This document shows, one piece after another, positions 1 through 10,510 of a stretch of DNA of 64,000 bases (positions within the stretch are counted from its first letter, which is position 1; each line of letters begins with the position of its first letter). The position numbers and the translations under genes were made by a program. The notes below the pieces were generated by a model that searched no databases, was not told where the DNA came from, and was given only the letters and a program-made list of their open reading frames with translations. The stretch spans positions 8,122,001 through 8,186,000 of the forward strand of contig OZ176054.1 of NCBI GenBank assembly GCA_964247055.1. Reading direction: 5' to 3'. The DNA comes from Paragordius varius. Taxonomy: Eukaryota; Nematomorpha.

Positions 1-640
1 ATTTTAGTCTATAATTATTATAGAATATACCACATCAGTATCAGGGTAAAACAACCCCTGCGATTGTTATCTTCTGGATGTAGGGATAAAATTTTATTTG
101 TCCATTGTTCTGGAGCACGTTTGATGTGTCCGAAATATCTAAGCCTATTTATTCTGAGCATAACATTTAAAGGTTCGATTTGGTACAGTTGATGTAAATT
201 TGACTTTGACTTATTGGGGTGGAATAAATGCATCCGCTTTTCTATGTTCATTAGTTTTTTCTCAATTGAATCTGTCATCGGCTAAGTCGCGCTTCCATAC
301 AGGAGTATGGGACGTATACCGGCTTTGTAAATCAAACATTTGTTTTTATTTTTGAGCGCAAATTTAAGTTGATGATATTTTACACAAGCCTGTTGGGATC
401 TATATTTAACTGATTGGTTTATTCCACCTAGGCAATGTATGACATCACCTAAGTATTTAAAATTATTTACCAATTCGATTTTGGCGTCTGCCATATAAAA
501 GTATTTTATTGAAGTGGGTGAGTGATTTATTGTTTATTTTTGCATGAATCACATATAAATTTATCATTGTTAATTAATGTCAGCGAGCAATTTTTGTGTG
601 CCCACTTATTTAATCCCCAGTATTAATCACATCCACACTG
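1..640 (-). mobile_element. LINE fragment: zinc finger and C-terminal region after the reverse transcriptase
   Basis: Read on the minus strand from 640 to 18, the sequence gives the end of a small zinc finger (ending FICDSCKNK), then a YLGD block (NNFKYLGDVI), the block ending AGIRPILLYGSA, and a block ending LRYFGHIKR. This order (finger, YLGD, LLYGS, RxxGH) is the C-terminal half of a non-LTR retrotransposon polymerase. The reading frame is interrupted between the pieces, so it is a relic. It lies head-to-head with the RT palm at 683-1150; the two share the zinc-finger segment, which suggests one insertion with an inverted 5' part. The 3' end lies near or beyond position 1. Confidence 0.8.
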
Positions 641-667
641 CGAGCCAACAACGTAGGTGATTAGATA

Positions 668-1162
668 GTTAAATTAATAGAAATGATGTACTACAAAACA
701 ACAAACTGCGTCAGATTAACACTAGGCAACACACCTTTTTTTCCAAACGAATCTGGTCTTCATCAAGGCTCAATTCTAAGCCCTCTATTCTTCATTTTAA
801 TAATGGATTACCTAACAAAAGATATAAAACAAGGCCCACCATGGAAACTTATCTATGCGGACGACATTGTCCTCACCGCAACATCTATGGAAGAATTAAA
901 TCAAAAGTACAACACATGGAAATTACACTTAGAAAAGGGTGGAATGAAGATAAATATAAGCAAAACAAAGGTGCTGATAACGGGTACTGTATATGAACGA
1001 CCTAAGTTTCCATGTGGAGTATGTGATTTGGATGTTAAACTCAATTCAATCCTATGTACATCATGCAATAAGTGTGTACACAAAAAGTGCTCGCTTGGGA
1101 CATTAATCAACAATGATAAATTTATATGTGAATCATGCAAAAATAAAACAACTCTGTTAAAA
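668..1162 (+). mobile_element. LINE fragment: reverse transcriptase palm (YADD) plus zinc finger
   Basis: An open frame from 683 carries SGLHQGSILSPLFFILIMD, the catalytic YADD box (IYADDIVLTA), and a KTKVLITG block, typical of non-LTR reverse transcriptase motifs. It is followed directly by a cysteine-rich finger: CGVC, then LCTSCNKCVHKKCS, then CESC. Host-type similarity is to LINE polymerases that carry such a finger between palm and thumb. The frame ends at 1189 but similarity stops near 1150, where a transposon-end fragment starts. Opposite orientation to the fragment at 1-640, which continues the same protein; see the twin-priming finding. Confidence 0.85.
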
Positions 1163-2530
1163 TGTAATTTTTATTATATACTAGCGTAAATCTCGTGCTG
1201 CTACGCAGCCCGAGGAGGTCCTTCGGACTTCTGGGGGGGGGGGCATTTTTAATTTTATAGGCAATTTTGGTATGCGGCACGAAGTTTTAAAATGATTCAC
1301 ATAGTGTCATATACTGAAATTTGGCTCCAAAGACATGCTGTATGGATATGAATGCGCAGTTGTGGGCGGGTGGCCCCCTACCCAGAGGCCAATATAAAAA
1401 TGTAGTTGGATAAGAAAAATTGCCTTTATCCCTGGAATAATCGTTCAGTCCTAATAGTTTATGGAAGAATGGTTTCAAAACTAAATAATAGTTCAATGAT
1501 AGCGCATTTTTAGGGAGTAAAGGGCCTATTTAACGGTTAATTATAAAAATCCGCTTGACTAAAATTTTTGACTTTTTACGGGTAATACTTTAAGCAGCTA
1601 TTGAACTCTATGGCCTGATAGGTTTTCTGAAATTTAGCCCCAAAAGCACGCTATTTCGATATGACGGGTCAGTTTTTCGCGGGTAGCTCCTTACTCAGCT
1701 GCTATCATCAAAGAAACGGTGGACTAAAATTTTTGCCTTTTAACAAGGAATACGTGGAATCCATATTGAATTTTTACGGTCTCATACCTTAGGCAAAAAA
1801 TCGATTAAAAAAATATTTTTGTGGACTTTATTTTTTAAAAAAGGTGGCATTTTACGGGGGGAGCGGGTAAAAAGAAGGCCTAAATCAAAAAAATGAGTCG
1901 ACTATGTTCAGCGCGATCAAAAATAAGTAAACAAAAATCATATTTAAAATTGAATGGTCCAACACGTTCTCCAAAAAATTGTTTCAAAGACACGATTTTT
2001 GTGGACTTGTGTTTTCAAAAAAACCCGTTTTTCACACGGGGTGGGCCCGAACTGGGGGCCTATTTCAAAAAAAGGACGAAGCTATTGTCGGGGCATTCAT
2101 TAATGATTATATTTTTTCGATATTCGGATTTGATTGGGTCTACCGGTTTTCCTGTACCAGATCACAAAGCCAGCATTTTCCATTTTTATAAATATATAGA
2201 TAAGTAATATTAATATCAACAAATTAAGTTAAACTTAAATTTTGGCGCATATTATATTGATTTTCATCAATTATTTTTTATGTTACTAATATAAAGGGCT
2301 AAATTCAGTTGGATTTATTAAATTAAGGTTTATTTTAAAGCTATCCATTCATATTGAGCCAAAATTTGCAAATAAATTGATTTTTTTCGAATATAACCAT
2401 ATATGGAAAAAGTGGAAAAAAAATTTTCTACATTGACAATTTTTTTCATCCTTTATTTTTGAGATATATATATGTCACAACGGTCATGAAGCTAAATGTG
2501 ATATTGTGAGAAAATTTGTTGCACACTGTG
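1150..2530 (+). mobile_element. Solo end fragment of the palindromic DNA transposon, split by a Helitron
   Basis: After removing 1181-2200, the flanks (about 1150-1180 and 2201-2530) form one sequence that matches the right end of the 6-kb transposon at about 9230-9666: the shared blocks include TTGGCGCATATT, ATGTTACTAATATAAAGGGC, TTGAGCCAAAATTTGCAAATA, CCATATATGGAAAA and the terminus TTGCACACTGTG (2519-2530). No left end is visible, so this is a truncated copy or a solo terminal repeat. It lies between LINE sequences on both sides. Divergence from the 6-kb copy is clear (many substitutions and a missing internal block of about 60 bp), so it is older. Confidence 0.75.
1181..2200 (-). mobile_element. 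Non-autonomous Helitron, copy A (1020 bp)
   Basis: On the minus strand the element begins TCTATATATTTATAAAAATG after an A and ends with CTAG followed by T, the Helitron A^T insertion pattern. Just before the CTAG is a GC-rich hairpin (CTCGGGCTGC, loop GTA, GCAGCACGAG; 1191-1214). No Rep-helicase frame is present. The interior holds three diverged units about 160 bp apart (markers near 1421, 1571, 1733). The 5' part (about 1890-2200) resembles the 5' part of copy B at 31030-31345. The uninterrupted target sequence is seen in the 6-kb transposon at 9241-9290, which confirms both insertion edges. Confidence 0.85.
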
Positions 2531-3664
2531 TAATAGTGCTATTGTTGCGAGGTTAATATATTTGTTTGGATAGCCTTTCACGAGTGGAATTTTTTCCAGA
2601 ACTGAACTATGCAATGCTTGACAGTTTCTCCGAGTCATCCATCTGCTGATACCTTATCTCCAGATAAACAAGTTCTAAAATGTCTCAATCTTGTCTCAAT
2701 CTTAAACTTGTTGATAACGTAATTAGGGAGATGTTTTCATTAAGCTTTTTTGTCATATAAAATTTAAGTTATTTACTAAAAGAATTGGAAGATTAGTACA
2801 TTTTTAAGTAACCAGTTACATTGTGGGCATGGATCGAATTGCTTTTAACCTCTTTTCCGCATCTTCGGCATAAGCATTCAATTTTTTTAATATCATCCAT
2901 CATTAATTTTGTTTTACCTGAATTAACAACCATTCCATAAAATTCCAAACATTATTTCCAGTTTTCGAAGGTACAGAGAGGTTTATTTGATTCTTCTAAG
3001 AGTACATCATCATCTATGTAATTTTCCAAGTTAAACCACATTTAACTTCCATCATTGCGATGATAATGTTGTGAACACAAAGGGCTAAGTAAGCCTTGAT
3101 GAAGGCCGTGAAGTGAGCGCAAATGCCGTTTTAACCATAGATGTTGTTACTTTGAATAAAACCATTATTGCATCTACAAACTTCGACCCCTTTTCGGAGG
3201 GCCCAAAGTACCAGATTTCTTGTAGAATCGTAAGCCTTTTGAAAATCTATGAAAACATAGTATAATGGGGTTGTCGTAAATGCGCAATTTGTAATTAGCG
3301 TAAAATAAACATTTCAGTCGTATGCATTTACTTTAAATGAATCCGAATTGCATAACGTTCACCTGGCTCCAACTTTTGACGATTCATTAACACTCATTCA
3401 TAGACTTTCATAATATGCTCCAAATTTTATTGGCTATAGCTGATGATTGTCCTTATCATCTTTACATTTATAGCTAGGGATAAAAAACTTTCCCTCTAAT
3501 CATATGGTACCATGTTCGATGCTATCCAGGCATCCAGAAAAGGGTATGACAGGCATGGTTTCAACCGCCACTGTCAAAACAGGAGGACCCTTACCGCCTT
3601 CCTACGCTTTTACACACCTCAGGGCAGGGGGAACTTCCTTGTCCGGTGCTTCTAAGGGTATATA
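2531..3664 (-). mobile_element. LINE relic, reverse transcriptase and zinc finger (3' half of an interrupted copy)
   Basis: Minus-strand reading shows RT blocks VFIDFQKAYDS followed by LVLWALRKG (about 3270-3180), a degenerate YxDD box (YIDDDVLLEESNKPL, about 3030-2975), a NSGKTKLM block, a finger remnant CRRCGKEVKSNSI, and a YLGD-like block GDKVSADG with WKKFHS (about 2660-2580). Frames are broken many times. It continues at 9670-10150 once the 6-kb transposon is removed. It is cut at 2530 by a transposon-end fragment. Confidence 0.8.
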
Positions 3665-3667
3665 CAG
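3665..3667. repeat. Left target-site duplication CAG of the 6-kb transposon
   Basis: The bases cag directly precede CACAGTGTGCAA and are repeated directly after TTGCACACTGTG at 9667-9669. Three bases can match by chance (1 in 64), so weight rests on the combination with the inverted termini and on LINE sequence resuming on both sides. Confidence 0.6.
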
Positions 3668-5007
3668 CACAGTGTGCAACAAATTTACTTAGGATATCAT
3701 ATTAAGCTTAATATGACCGTTGTGACATAGACATCCTAAAAATATAAGGATAAAAAAAATTATCAATGTAGAAAAAAATTTTTTCCGCCTTTTCCATATA
3801 TGGATATATTCGGAAAAAATCGATTTATTTGCATAATACTTGATCAAAAATTATAAAACTTATATAAAATAAATATAATATTAAATAAATATTATTTGCA
3901 AATTTTGGCTCAATATAAATGGATAGATTTAAAATAAACGTCAATTTAGTTAATCCAACCAAATTTAGCCCTTTATATTAGTAACATAAAAAATACTTGA
4001 TGAAAATAAGTATAATATGCGCCAAAGTTTAAGTTTAACTTTATATGTTTAAACAATTACTACTTATATATAATAAAAATTACTTTATAATAAAGTTATA
4101 AATTTTTGAAATTTTTTATTTTGCTAAAATAAATTTAAAATTTTTTAATATAAATTGAAGTTTGATCATGTTTTATCATATGTAATTCAGATGAATCGAG
4201 GTGTAAAGATTAAAGTTGAAATACTGTCAATTTAACCCTGATACTGATAGTATATTTATAATAATTTTAGGTAACTAAATATTGTTTAATTTACAGAAAA
4301 GAAATCTTTCAAGCTTAATAATTATTGCAATCATCTAATCATAATAATATATTTATTACAGATCTTATTTTAATGGTTTAGGTGCATTCCACAAATTAAA
4401 AATGTGAAAAAATTCAAATAATGACGCATTTCTTGGATGATTTTTTAAAAAAGAAAGTTTATGGCTATGGGAAGAATTATACTAATCATTTTAGTAAAAC
4501 TGCGCTACTAAAAGCGTATTTATAGCTTTGAATTGCAAGATATACCTTTTTTTACTATAAATCTCTGCAAGTTTTTACAGTTTTAATATATTGTACGGTT
4601 CTTAAAAAACCTTTCCAATGAGTTGGATTTCATATTTCGCCTAAGTAGGATATAGTACCGATGACCTAAGAAGAGAATGGATAACCCAAAAGAAACCTTG
4701 CCAAACTCAACACTTAAACTTATATTAGCAATATATGGAAGAGTTTTATTTATTTCGAAATAGTGTTTTCGTTTCTAAAACATTCATCGAAAAACATAAT
4801 TTAATATTCAAAAGAGTGAATATTGTATATGTATAGCAAAAATATATTTATTACACATAGAATGTAATTTAAATTATTAATTATAGGCAGAATATAAGAA
4901 TGAAGATAATCATTAAAAATATATAAATGAATATAATTTACCTGAACGACAGGTTTTGCATAAAAATATAAATTATACAAATTTGAATAAATAACAGGTA
5001 TATTGTA

Positions 5008-5940
5008 TCATAATGGTTGATCTAGGCAATAATGCCAAAGATACTCACCAATCATATGACTGGGGTTTTTGTTCCTGTACAAATTTTCTATTTTTTGCAA
5101 GGTTTGATGAACTCTTTCTCCTGTCTGATCAGTGAGTTTACTGAGTGAAAATTTGTCTATGTGCTGGTCCACTATGTGTAGTTTGAGCGACATATTTACA
5201 CCTAATAGTAAATAAAGTTAATATCATAATACATTAATTTAATATAACTTTTTATTTACCCAGTTGATGAAAACTACTAACGAGATCGGATGCCAATTCC
5301 CTGTAGTTCTCACTTTTATAATGATAGAGGAAGTTATCATTAAACAACTTGTATGCCTCCCAAGCATTCCTCTCCTTAACTTCCATCAAATTATAAAATT
5401 CTTGATCTGCCAAGAGTTGGTCGATTTGGGGACCAGTCAAGCACCCATTTGATAATTTAGATTTAGACATTTTGAATTTACCAAGATAATGGGTAAATGC
5501 CAAACCATCCATATCCAAATTAATCAAAAAGGTTCTTGCCAGCCCCAATTTTATGTGAAGAGGAGGGACCACTAATCTATCCATATCGACTAATGGTGTC
5601 CTCTCTATCCCATACTCTCCGATCACATCAACCAATCTGGGAAATGTATCCCCAGGCTGACTGAAATGCGTTTCAATAGCCCGGCTATTGAAATGGCACC
5701 ACGGACAGGAGAAGGTAGGATAACCCGATTTTAGTCCTCTTAAAATTGACAGAACCTATATATTAAGGTTAAATAATACTTTAAAATCACCAATTATTTT
5801 CCATTGGTTATCATACCCTATCAAGCGCAACATTTCTGAATACAATTCATAGCTTTCCCGCTCATTTGGCTGCTTTCCTTTCCATGCAATCAAGGGTTTG
5901 GAAATCGCCATATCATGAAGCAATACAACTTTGAAGCTAT
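5008..5940 (-). CDS. Transposase-like protein, C-terminal part (left arm copy)
   Basis: Minus-strand exons: about 5780-5940 (VVLLHD to IIGDFK), 5756 down to about 5260 (from the SILRGLKSGYP block through PPLHIKLGL, GPQIDQLLAD, AWEAYKLFNDNFLYHYKSEN to SSFHQLG), and 5201-5008 (VNMSLKLHI, TGERVHQTLQKIENLYR, GEYLWHYCLDQPL, stop). Introns are 24 nt (5756-5779) and about 58 nt. I recognise the PPLHIKLGL, GPQI, MSLK and GERxHQ blocks as a protein family that is abundant and uncharacterised in many invertebrate genomes. D in GDFK and E in GERVHQ are candidate catalytic residues (inference). This arm reads open through the middle exon, but it lacks the N-terminal zinc-binding exon. Confidence 0.7.
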
Positions 5941-6720
5941 TCTATAAATTAAATATGGCAATGAGTTATATATTAATATTTAACATATACAAATAATATT
6001 AAAGTTAATTAAATCGAATTCGCATCCATGAAAAGGCTCCAATCTTCCTGAATATATTTTTTATTCGTCTGTTCCATTAAAAAAGGTATATCACAACAAT
6101 AGTGTATATCATTTTCGAGGGTGTATGCATGGGAAAATAAAGTATTTCTGCTACGGTAAGTACTAGTATATTTTTCTTTTTTAAAGCAGATATTAGTTTC
6201 CCGCTATTTCTTATGTTCATTCTAGTGTCTCGAATTAGGCTATCCACATCATTTTGCGACCAACGAGGATTTGGTTCCTCTTCAGGAAGAAACTCTTAAA
6301 AATATTAATAAACATTTTATTTAATAATTGTATCTAAAAAAACAAAACACCAATAAATATATGTATATATAGGTTTATTCAAATATATAAGGAATAATAC
6401 CCTCTTCGTCACTTGCTATGTTTAGTATATTTTCTTGCGTGGACTTGGGCGCTAGTGTATGTTTTTCCATAATCGGTCTTCGAGCTGACTCTAGACCGGG
6501 ATACACAAAAAATGCAATTTACGTGCAATCAACTCTAACATAATCCATTTATATGAAGCATATTTTAAAGACAAACTTGCTGATTACCAACAAATATGGG
6601 CCCCACCCAATATATGCGCAGGATGCCATGTTACGTTATATAAGTGGAATAAAAATGGGAGTCAACGCTTTCCTTTTTCTATTCCGATGATTTGGAGAAT
6701 TCCGAAAAATCATATAAATG

Positions 6721-6746
6721 GTATCAATCATATTAAATTTCATAAG
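6721..6746 (+). other. Ultra-short intron, 26 nt
   Basis: Begins gtatc and ends ataag. Removing it turns NHING with an early stop (IVCFV) into NHINDCLFCMMDK, the zinc-binding signature expected at this place in the transposase family (usual form DHVxDCYFC). The length is not a multiple of three, so the frame requires removal. Confidence 0.85.
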
Positions 6747-7538
6747 ATTGTTTGTTTTGTATGATGGATAAAAGTACGCTTACCACTAAGCGTTTAAATA
6801 AAAATGTAGTATATCCCGATCTAGAGTCAGCTCGAAGACCGATTATGGAAAAACATACACTAGCGCCCAAGTCCACGCAAGAAAATATACTAAACATAGC
6901 AAGTGACGAAGAGGGTATTATTCCTTATATATTTGAATAAACCTATATATACATATATTTATTGGTGTTTTGTTTTTTTAGATACAATTATTAAATAAAA
7001 TGTTTATTAATATTTTTAAGAGTTTCTTCCTGAAGAGGAACCAAATCCTCGTTGGTCGCAAAATGATGTGGATAGCCTAATTCGAGACACTAGAATGAAC
7101 ATAAGAAATAGAGGGAAACTAATATCTGCTTTAAAAAAGAAAAATATACTAGTACTTACCGTAGCAGAAATACTTTATTTTCCCATGCATACACCCTCGA
7201 AAATGATATACACTATTGTTGTGATATACCTTTTTTAATGGAACAGACGAATAAAAAATATATTCAGGAAGATTGGAGCCTTTTCATGGATGCGAATTCG
7301 GTTTAATTAACTTTAATATTATTTGTATATGTTAAATATTAATATATAACTCATTGCCATATTTAATTTATAGAATAGCTTCAAAGTTGTATTGCTTCAT
7401 GATATGGCAATTTCCAAACCCTTGATTATTGCATGGAAAGGAAAGCAGCCAAATGAGCGGGAAAGCTATGAATTGTATTCAGAAATGTTGCGCCTGATAG
7501 GGTATGATAACCAATGGAAAATAATTGGTGATTTTAAA

Positions 7539-7562
7539 GTATTATTTAACCTTAATATATAG
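7539..7562 (+). other. Ultra-short intron, 24 nt (mirrored at 5756-5779 on the minus strand)
   Basis: Begins gtatt and ends tatag. It lies between GDFK and VMSILRGLKSGYP, where the family has an uninterrupted GDFKMVAFLMGLQ-type stretch. Read through, it would add an in-frame stop. The identical intron exists in the left arm. Confidence 0.8.
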
Positions 7563-9666
7563 GTTATGTCAATTTTAAGAGGACTAAAATCGGGTTATCC
7601 TACCTTCTCCTGTCCGTGGTGCCATTTCAATAGCCGGGCTATTGAAACGCATTTCAGTCAGCCTGGGGATACATTTCCCAGATTGGTTGATGTGATCGGA
7701 GAGTATGGGATAGAGAGGACACCATTAGTCGATATGGATAGATTAGTGGTCCCTCCTCTTCACATAAAATTGGGGCTGGCAAGAACCTTTTTGATTAATT
7801 TGGATATGGATGGTTGGCATTTACCCATTATCTTGGTAAATTCAAAATGTCTAAATCTAAATTATCAAATGGGTGCTTGACTGGTCCCCAAATCGACCAA
7901 CTCTTGGCAGATCAAGAATTTTATAATTTGATGGAAGTTAAGGAGAGGAATGCTTGGGAGGCATACAAGTTGTTTAATGATAACTTCCTCTATCATTATA
8001 AAAGTGAGAACCACAGGGAATTGGCATCCGATCTCGTTAGTAGTTTTCATCAACTGGGTAAATAAAAAGTTATATTAAATTAATGTATTATGATATTAAC
8101 TTTATTTACTATTAGGTGTAAATATGTCGCTCAAACTACACATAGTGGACCAGCACATAGACAAATTTTCACTCAGTAAACTCACTGATCAGACAGGAGA
8201 AAGAGTTCATCAAACCTTGCAAAAAATAGAAAATTTGTACAGGAACAAAAACCCCAGTCATATGATTGGTGAGTATCTTTGGCATTATTGCCTAGATCAA
8301 CCATTATGATACAATATACCTGTTATTTATTCAAATTTGTATAATTTATATTTTTATGCAAAACCTGTCGTTCAGGTAAATTATATTCATTTATATATTT
8401 TTAATGATTATCTTCATTCTTATTTTCTGCCTATAATTAATAATTTAAATTACATTCTATGTGTAATAAATATATTTTTGCTATACATATACAATATTCA
8501 CTCTTTTCAATATAAAATTATGTTTTTCGATGAATGTTTTAGAAACGAGAACACTATTTCGAAATAAATAAAACTCTTCCATATATTGCTAATATAAGTT
8601 TAAATGTTGAGTTTGGCAAGGTTTCATTGGTTTCTTTTGGGTTATCCATTCTCTTCTTAGGTCATCGGTACTATATCCTACTTAGGCGAAATATGAAATC
8701 CAACTCATTGGAAAGGTTTTTTAAGAACCGTACAATATATTAAAACTGTAAAAACTTGCAGAGATTTATAGTAAAAAAAGGTATATCTTGCAATTCAAAG
8801 CTATAAATAGGCTTTTAGTAGCGCAGTTTTACTAAAATGATTAGTATAATTCTTCCCATAGCCATAAACTTTCTTTTTTAAAAAATCATCCAAGAAATGC
8901 GTCATTATTTGAATTTTTTCACATTTTTAATTTGTGGAATGCACCTAAAAAACCATTAAAATAAGATCTGTAATAAATATATTATTATGATTATATGATT
9001 GCAATAATTATTAAGCTTGAAAGATTTTTTTTGTGTAATTAAACAATATTTAGTTACCTAAAATTATTATAAATATACTATCAGTATCAGGGTTAAATTG
9101 ACAGTATTTCAACTTTATTCTTTACACCTCGATTCACTGAATTACATATGATAAAACATGATCAAACTTCAATTTATATTAAAAAATTTTAATTTTGTTT
9201 TAGCAAAATAAAAAATTTCAAAAATTTATAACTTTATTATAAAGTAATTTTTATTATATATATGTAGTAATTGTTAAAACATATAAAGTTAAACTTAAAT
9301 TTTGGCGCATATTTTATTGATTTTCATCAAGTATTTTTTATGTTACTAATATAAAGGGCTAAATTTGGTTGGATTAACTAAATTGACGTTTATTTTAAAT
9401 CTATCCATTTATATTGAGCCAAAATTTGCAAATAATATTTATCTAATATTATATTTATTTTATATAAGTTTTATAATGATCAAGTATTATGCAAATAAAT
9501 CGATTTTTTCCAAATATATCCATATATGGAAAAGGCGGAAAAAAAAATTTTCTACATTGATAATTTTATTTTATCCTTATATTTTTAGGATGTCTATGTC
9601 ACAACGGTCATATTAAGCTTAATATGATATCCTGAGAAAAAAATACCCCCAATTTTGCACACTGTG

Positions 9667-9669
9667 CAG
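9667..9669. repeat. Right target-site duplication CAG of the 6-kb transposon
   Basis: Partner of the cag at 3665-3667. It directly follows the terminal TTGCACACTGTG. Confidence 0.6.
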
Positions 9670-10150
9670 TAAAACATGCAGTGCTACACAAGAAAAATAA
9701 AATGATATAATAGTACCAAATAATATGCATTACCCCCTATCAAAGAATTTGGGTCACAGAAAATCACAAACTGTCCCCACCGGATTCGCCCTTCTTTCAG
9801 ATAGTCCGGCGCTCCCATCGATGCTGTCGTTTGGCGTAATAAAGTTTTAACTCTTCCTCCTCTAACAGCTCTTTATTAATTTGACCACTTCTATTTTCCA
9901 ACTCCCAAAAAGACAAAATCTCTCTCCGCAAGGCCAAGGCGCCGCAAGAAAACACACACACCCAGGCTATGTTTTCTTGTAGTTCGAGTAGGCTGGGCGG
10001 GCATCAAATTTCTATTCCAGAGCTACTTTAAGTGGGCTCACTTTCATAATGGCTAACTGATGGCCACCACACTCACACTACACACCCGGTATTCCCAGCA
10101 CGAGAGGTCCTAGCATATGATGATTTCACCATCCACATTCCAGCAGAGTT
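9670..10150 (-). mobile_element. LINE relic, upstream part of the interrupted copy
   Basis: Minus-strand reading contains REILSFWELENRSGQINKE and LLEEEELKLYYAKRQHR, a charged stretch like the region between endonuclease and RT of non-LTR polymerases. GC content and the absence of introns or host similarity differ from the flanking gene. Together with 2531-3664 in the same orientation it brackets the 6-kb transposon. Frames are broken. Confidence 0.6.
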
Positions 10151-10510
10151 TATATATTCGATCATTAATATCTTCTTGGGATATAACAAACTCGTAAAAG
10201 TTATTATAAATGAAGTAACCTGTACCAGATGACTTATTATTTTAACCACTCCATATTAGTTTGTAATTCAAGTCATTTTATGACAAATATTTTCCAGCGA
10301 CATTCTTGTATATCACATACTAAAACATTTCTATCATCTAACATCGTAGCTGTTTCCAAAGTTTTTCCGGTAACGAATTAATATTCCATGTAGAAAACTT
10401 TATTTTAGGGCCTGTAGCCGAATTAGATATAATTTTGGTCCGCAATTTATTTGGAGCTAATGACAAAATTATTTTAACAATTAGTTTAAGTTTCCCTTTT
10501 GAATATATTT

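Larger units (their letters stand above)
6515..8309 (+). pseudogene. Transposase-like protein, centre plus right arm; one frameshift
   Basis: Exons on the plus strand: about 6515-6720 (ending IPMIWRIPKNHIN), 6747-6914 (DCLFCMMDKSTL, VVYPDLESARRP), 7021-7300 (FLPEEEPNPRW, DWSLFMDANS), about 7373-7538 (KVVLLHD, WKIIGDFK), 7563-8057 (SILRGLKSGYP to SFHQLG) and 8116-8309 (stop TGA). Introns of 26 nt (6721-6746) and 24 nt (7539-7562) restore known motifs, namely NHINDCLFC and GDFKVMSI. Zinc-type residues CAGC and CLFC are in the first two exons. Near 7813 this copy lacks one T present in the left arm, which breaks the frame after NLDMDG. A second frame change lies in the A-rich run near 7130 and is shared by both arms. 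The usual N-terminal CxxC block of the family is absent, where the inverted arm joins. Confidence 0.7.
3668..9666. mobile_element. Palindromic DNA transposon with two head-to-head DDE-transposase copies (5999 bp)
   Basis: The termini are CACAGTGTGCAA (3668-3679) and TTGCACACTGTG (9655-9666). The trinucleotide cag flanks both ends (3665-3667, 9667-9669), which looks like a 3-bp target duplication. CAC termini with a 3-bp duplication fit CACTA/CMC-type elements, but the family assignment is uncertain. The left arm (3668 to about 6505) and right arm (about 6805 to 9666) are inverted near-identical copies of about 2.84 kb, with a unique centre of about 300 bp. Each arm encodes most of the transposase; only the centre carries its N-terminal zinc-binding part, on the plus strand. 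The element sits inside a LINE. Small differences near the outermost 30 bp distinguish the two ends. Confidence 0.85.

Noticed and set aside
1893-2207. Overlapping frames of 104 and 70 codons, with a similar frame at 31096-31344
   Set aside because: Both lie at the 5' end of Helitron copies on the opposite strand. The similarity is explained by the repeat, and the frames are not consistently maintained between copies.
3504-3692. 62-codon plus-strand frame
   Set aside because: Antisense to a LINE relic and runs into the transposon terminus at 3668; not a gene.
10300-10420. AP-endonuclease-like stretch (IKFSTWNINSL)
   Set aside because: A short match to the start of exonuclease III/APE proteins, but no further catalytic motifs follow in any frame.
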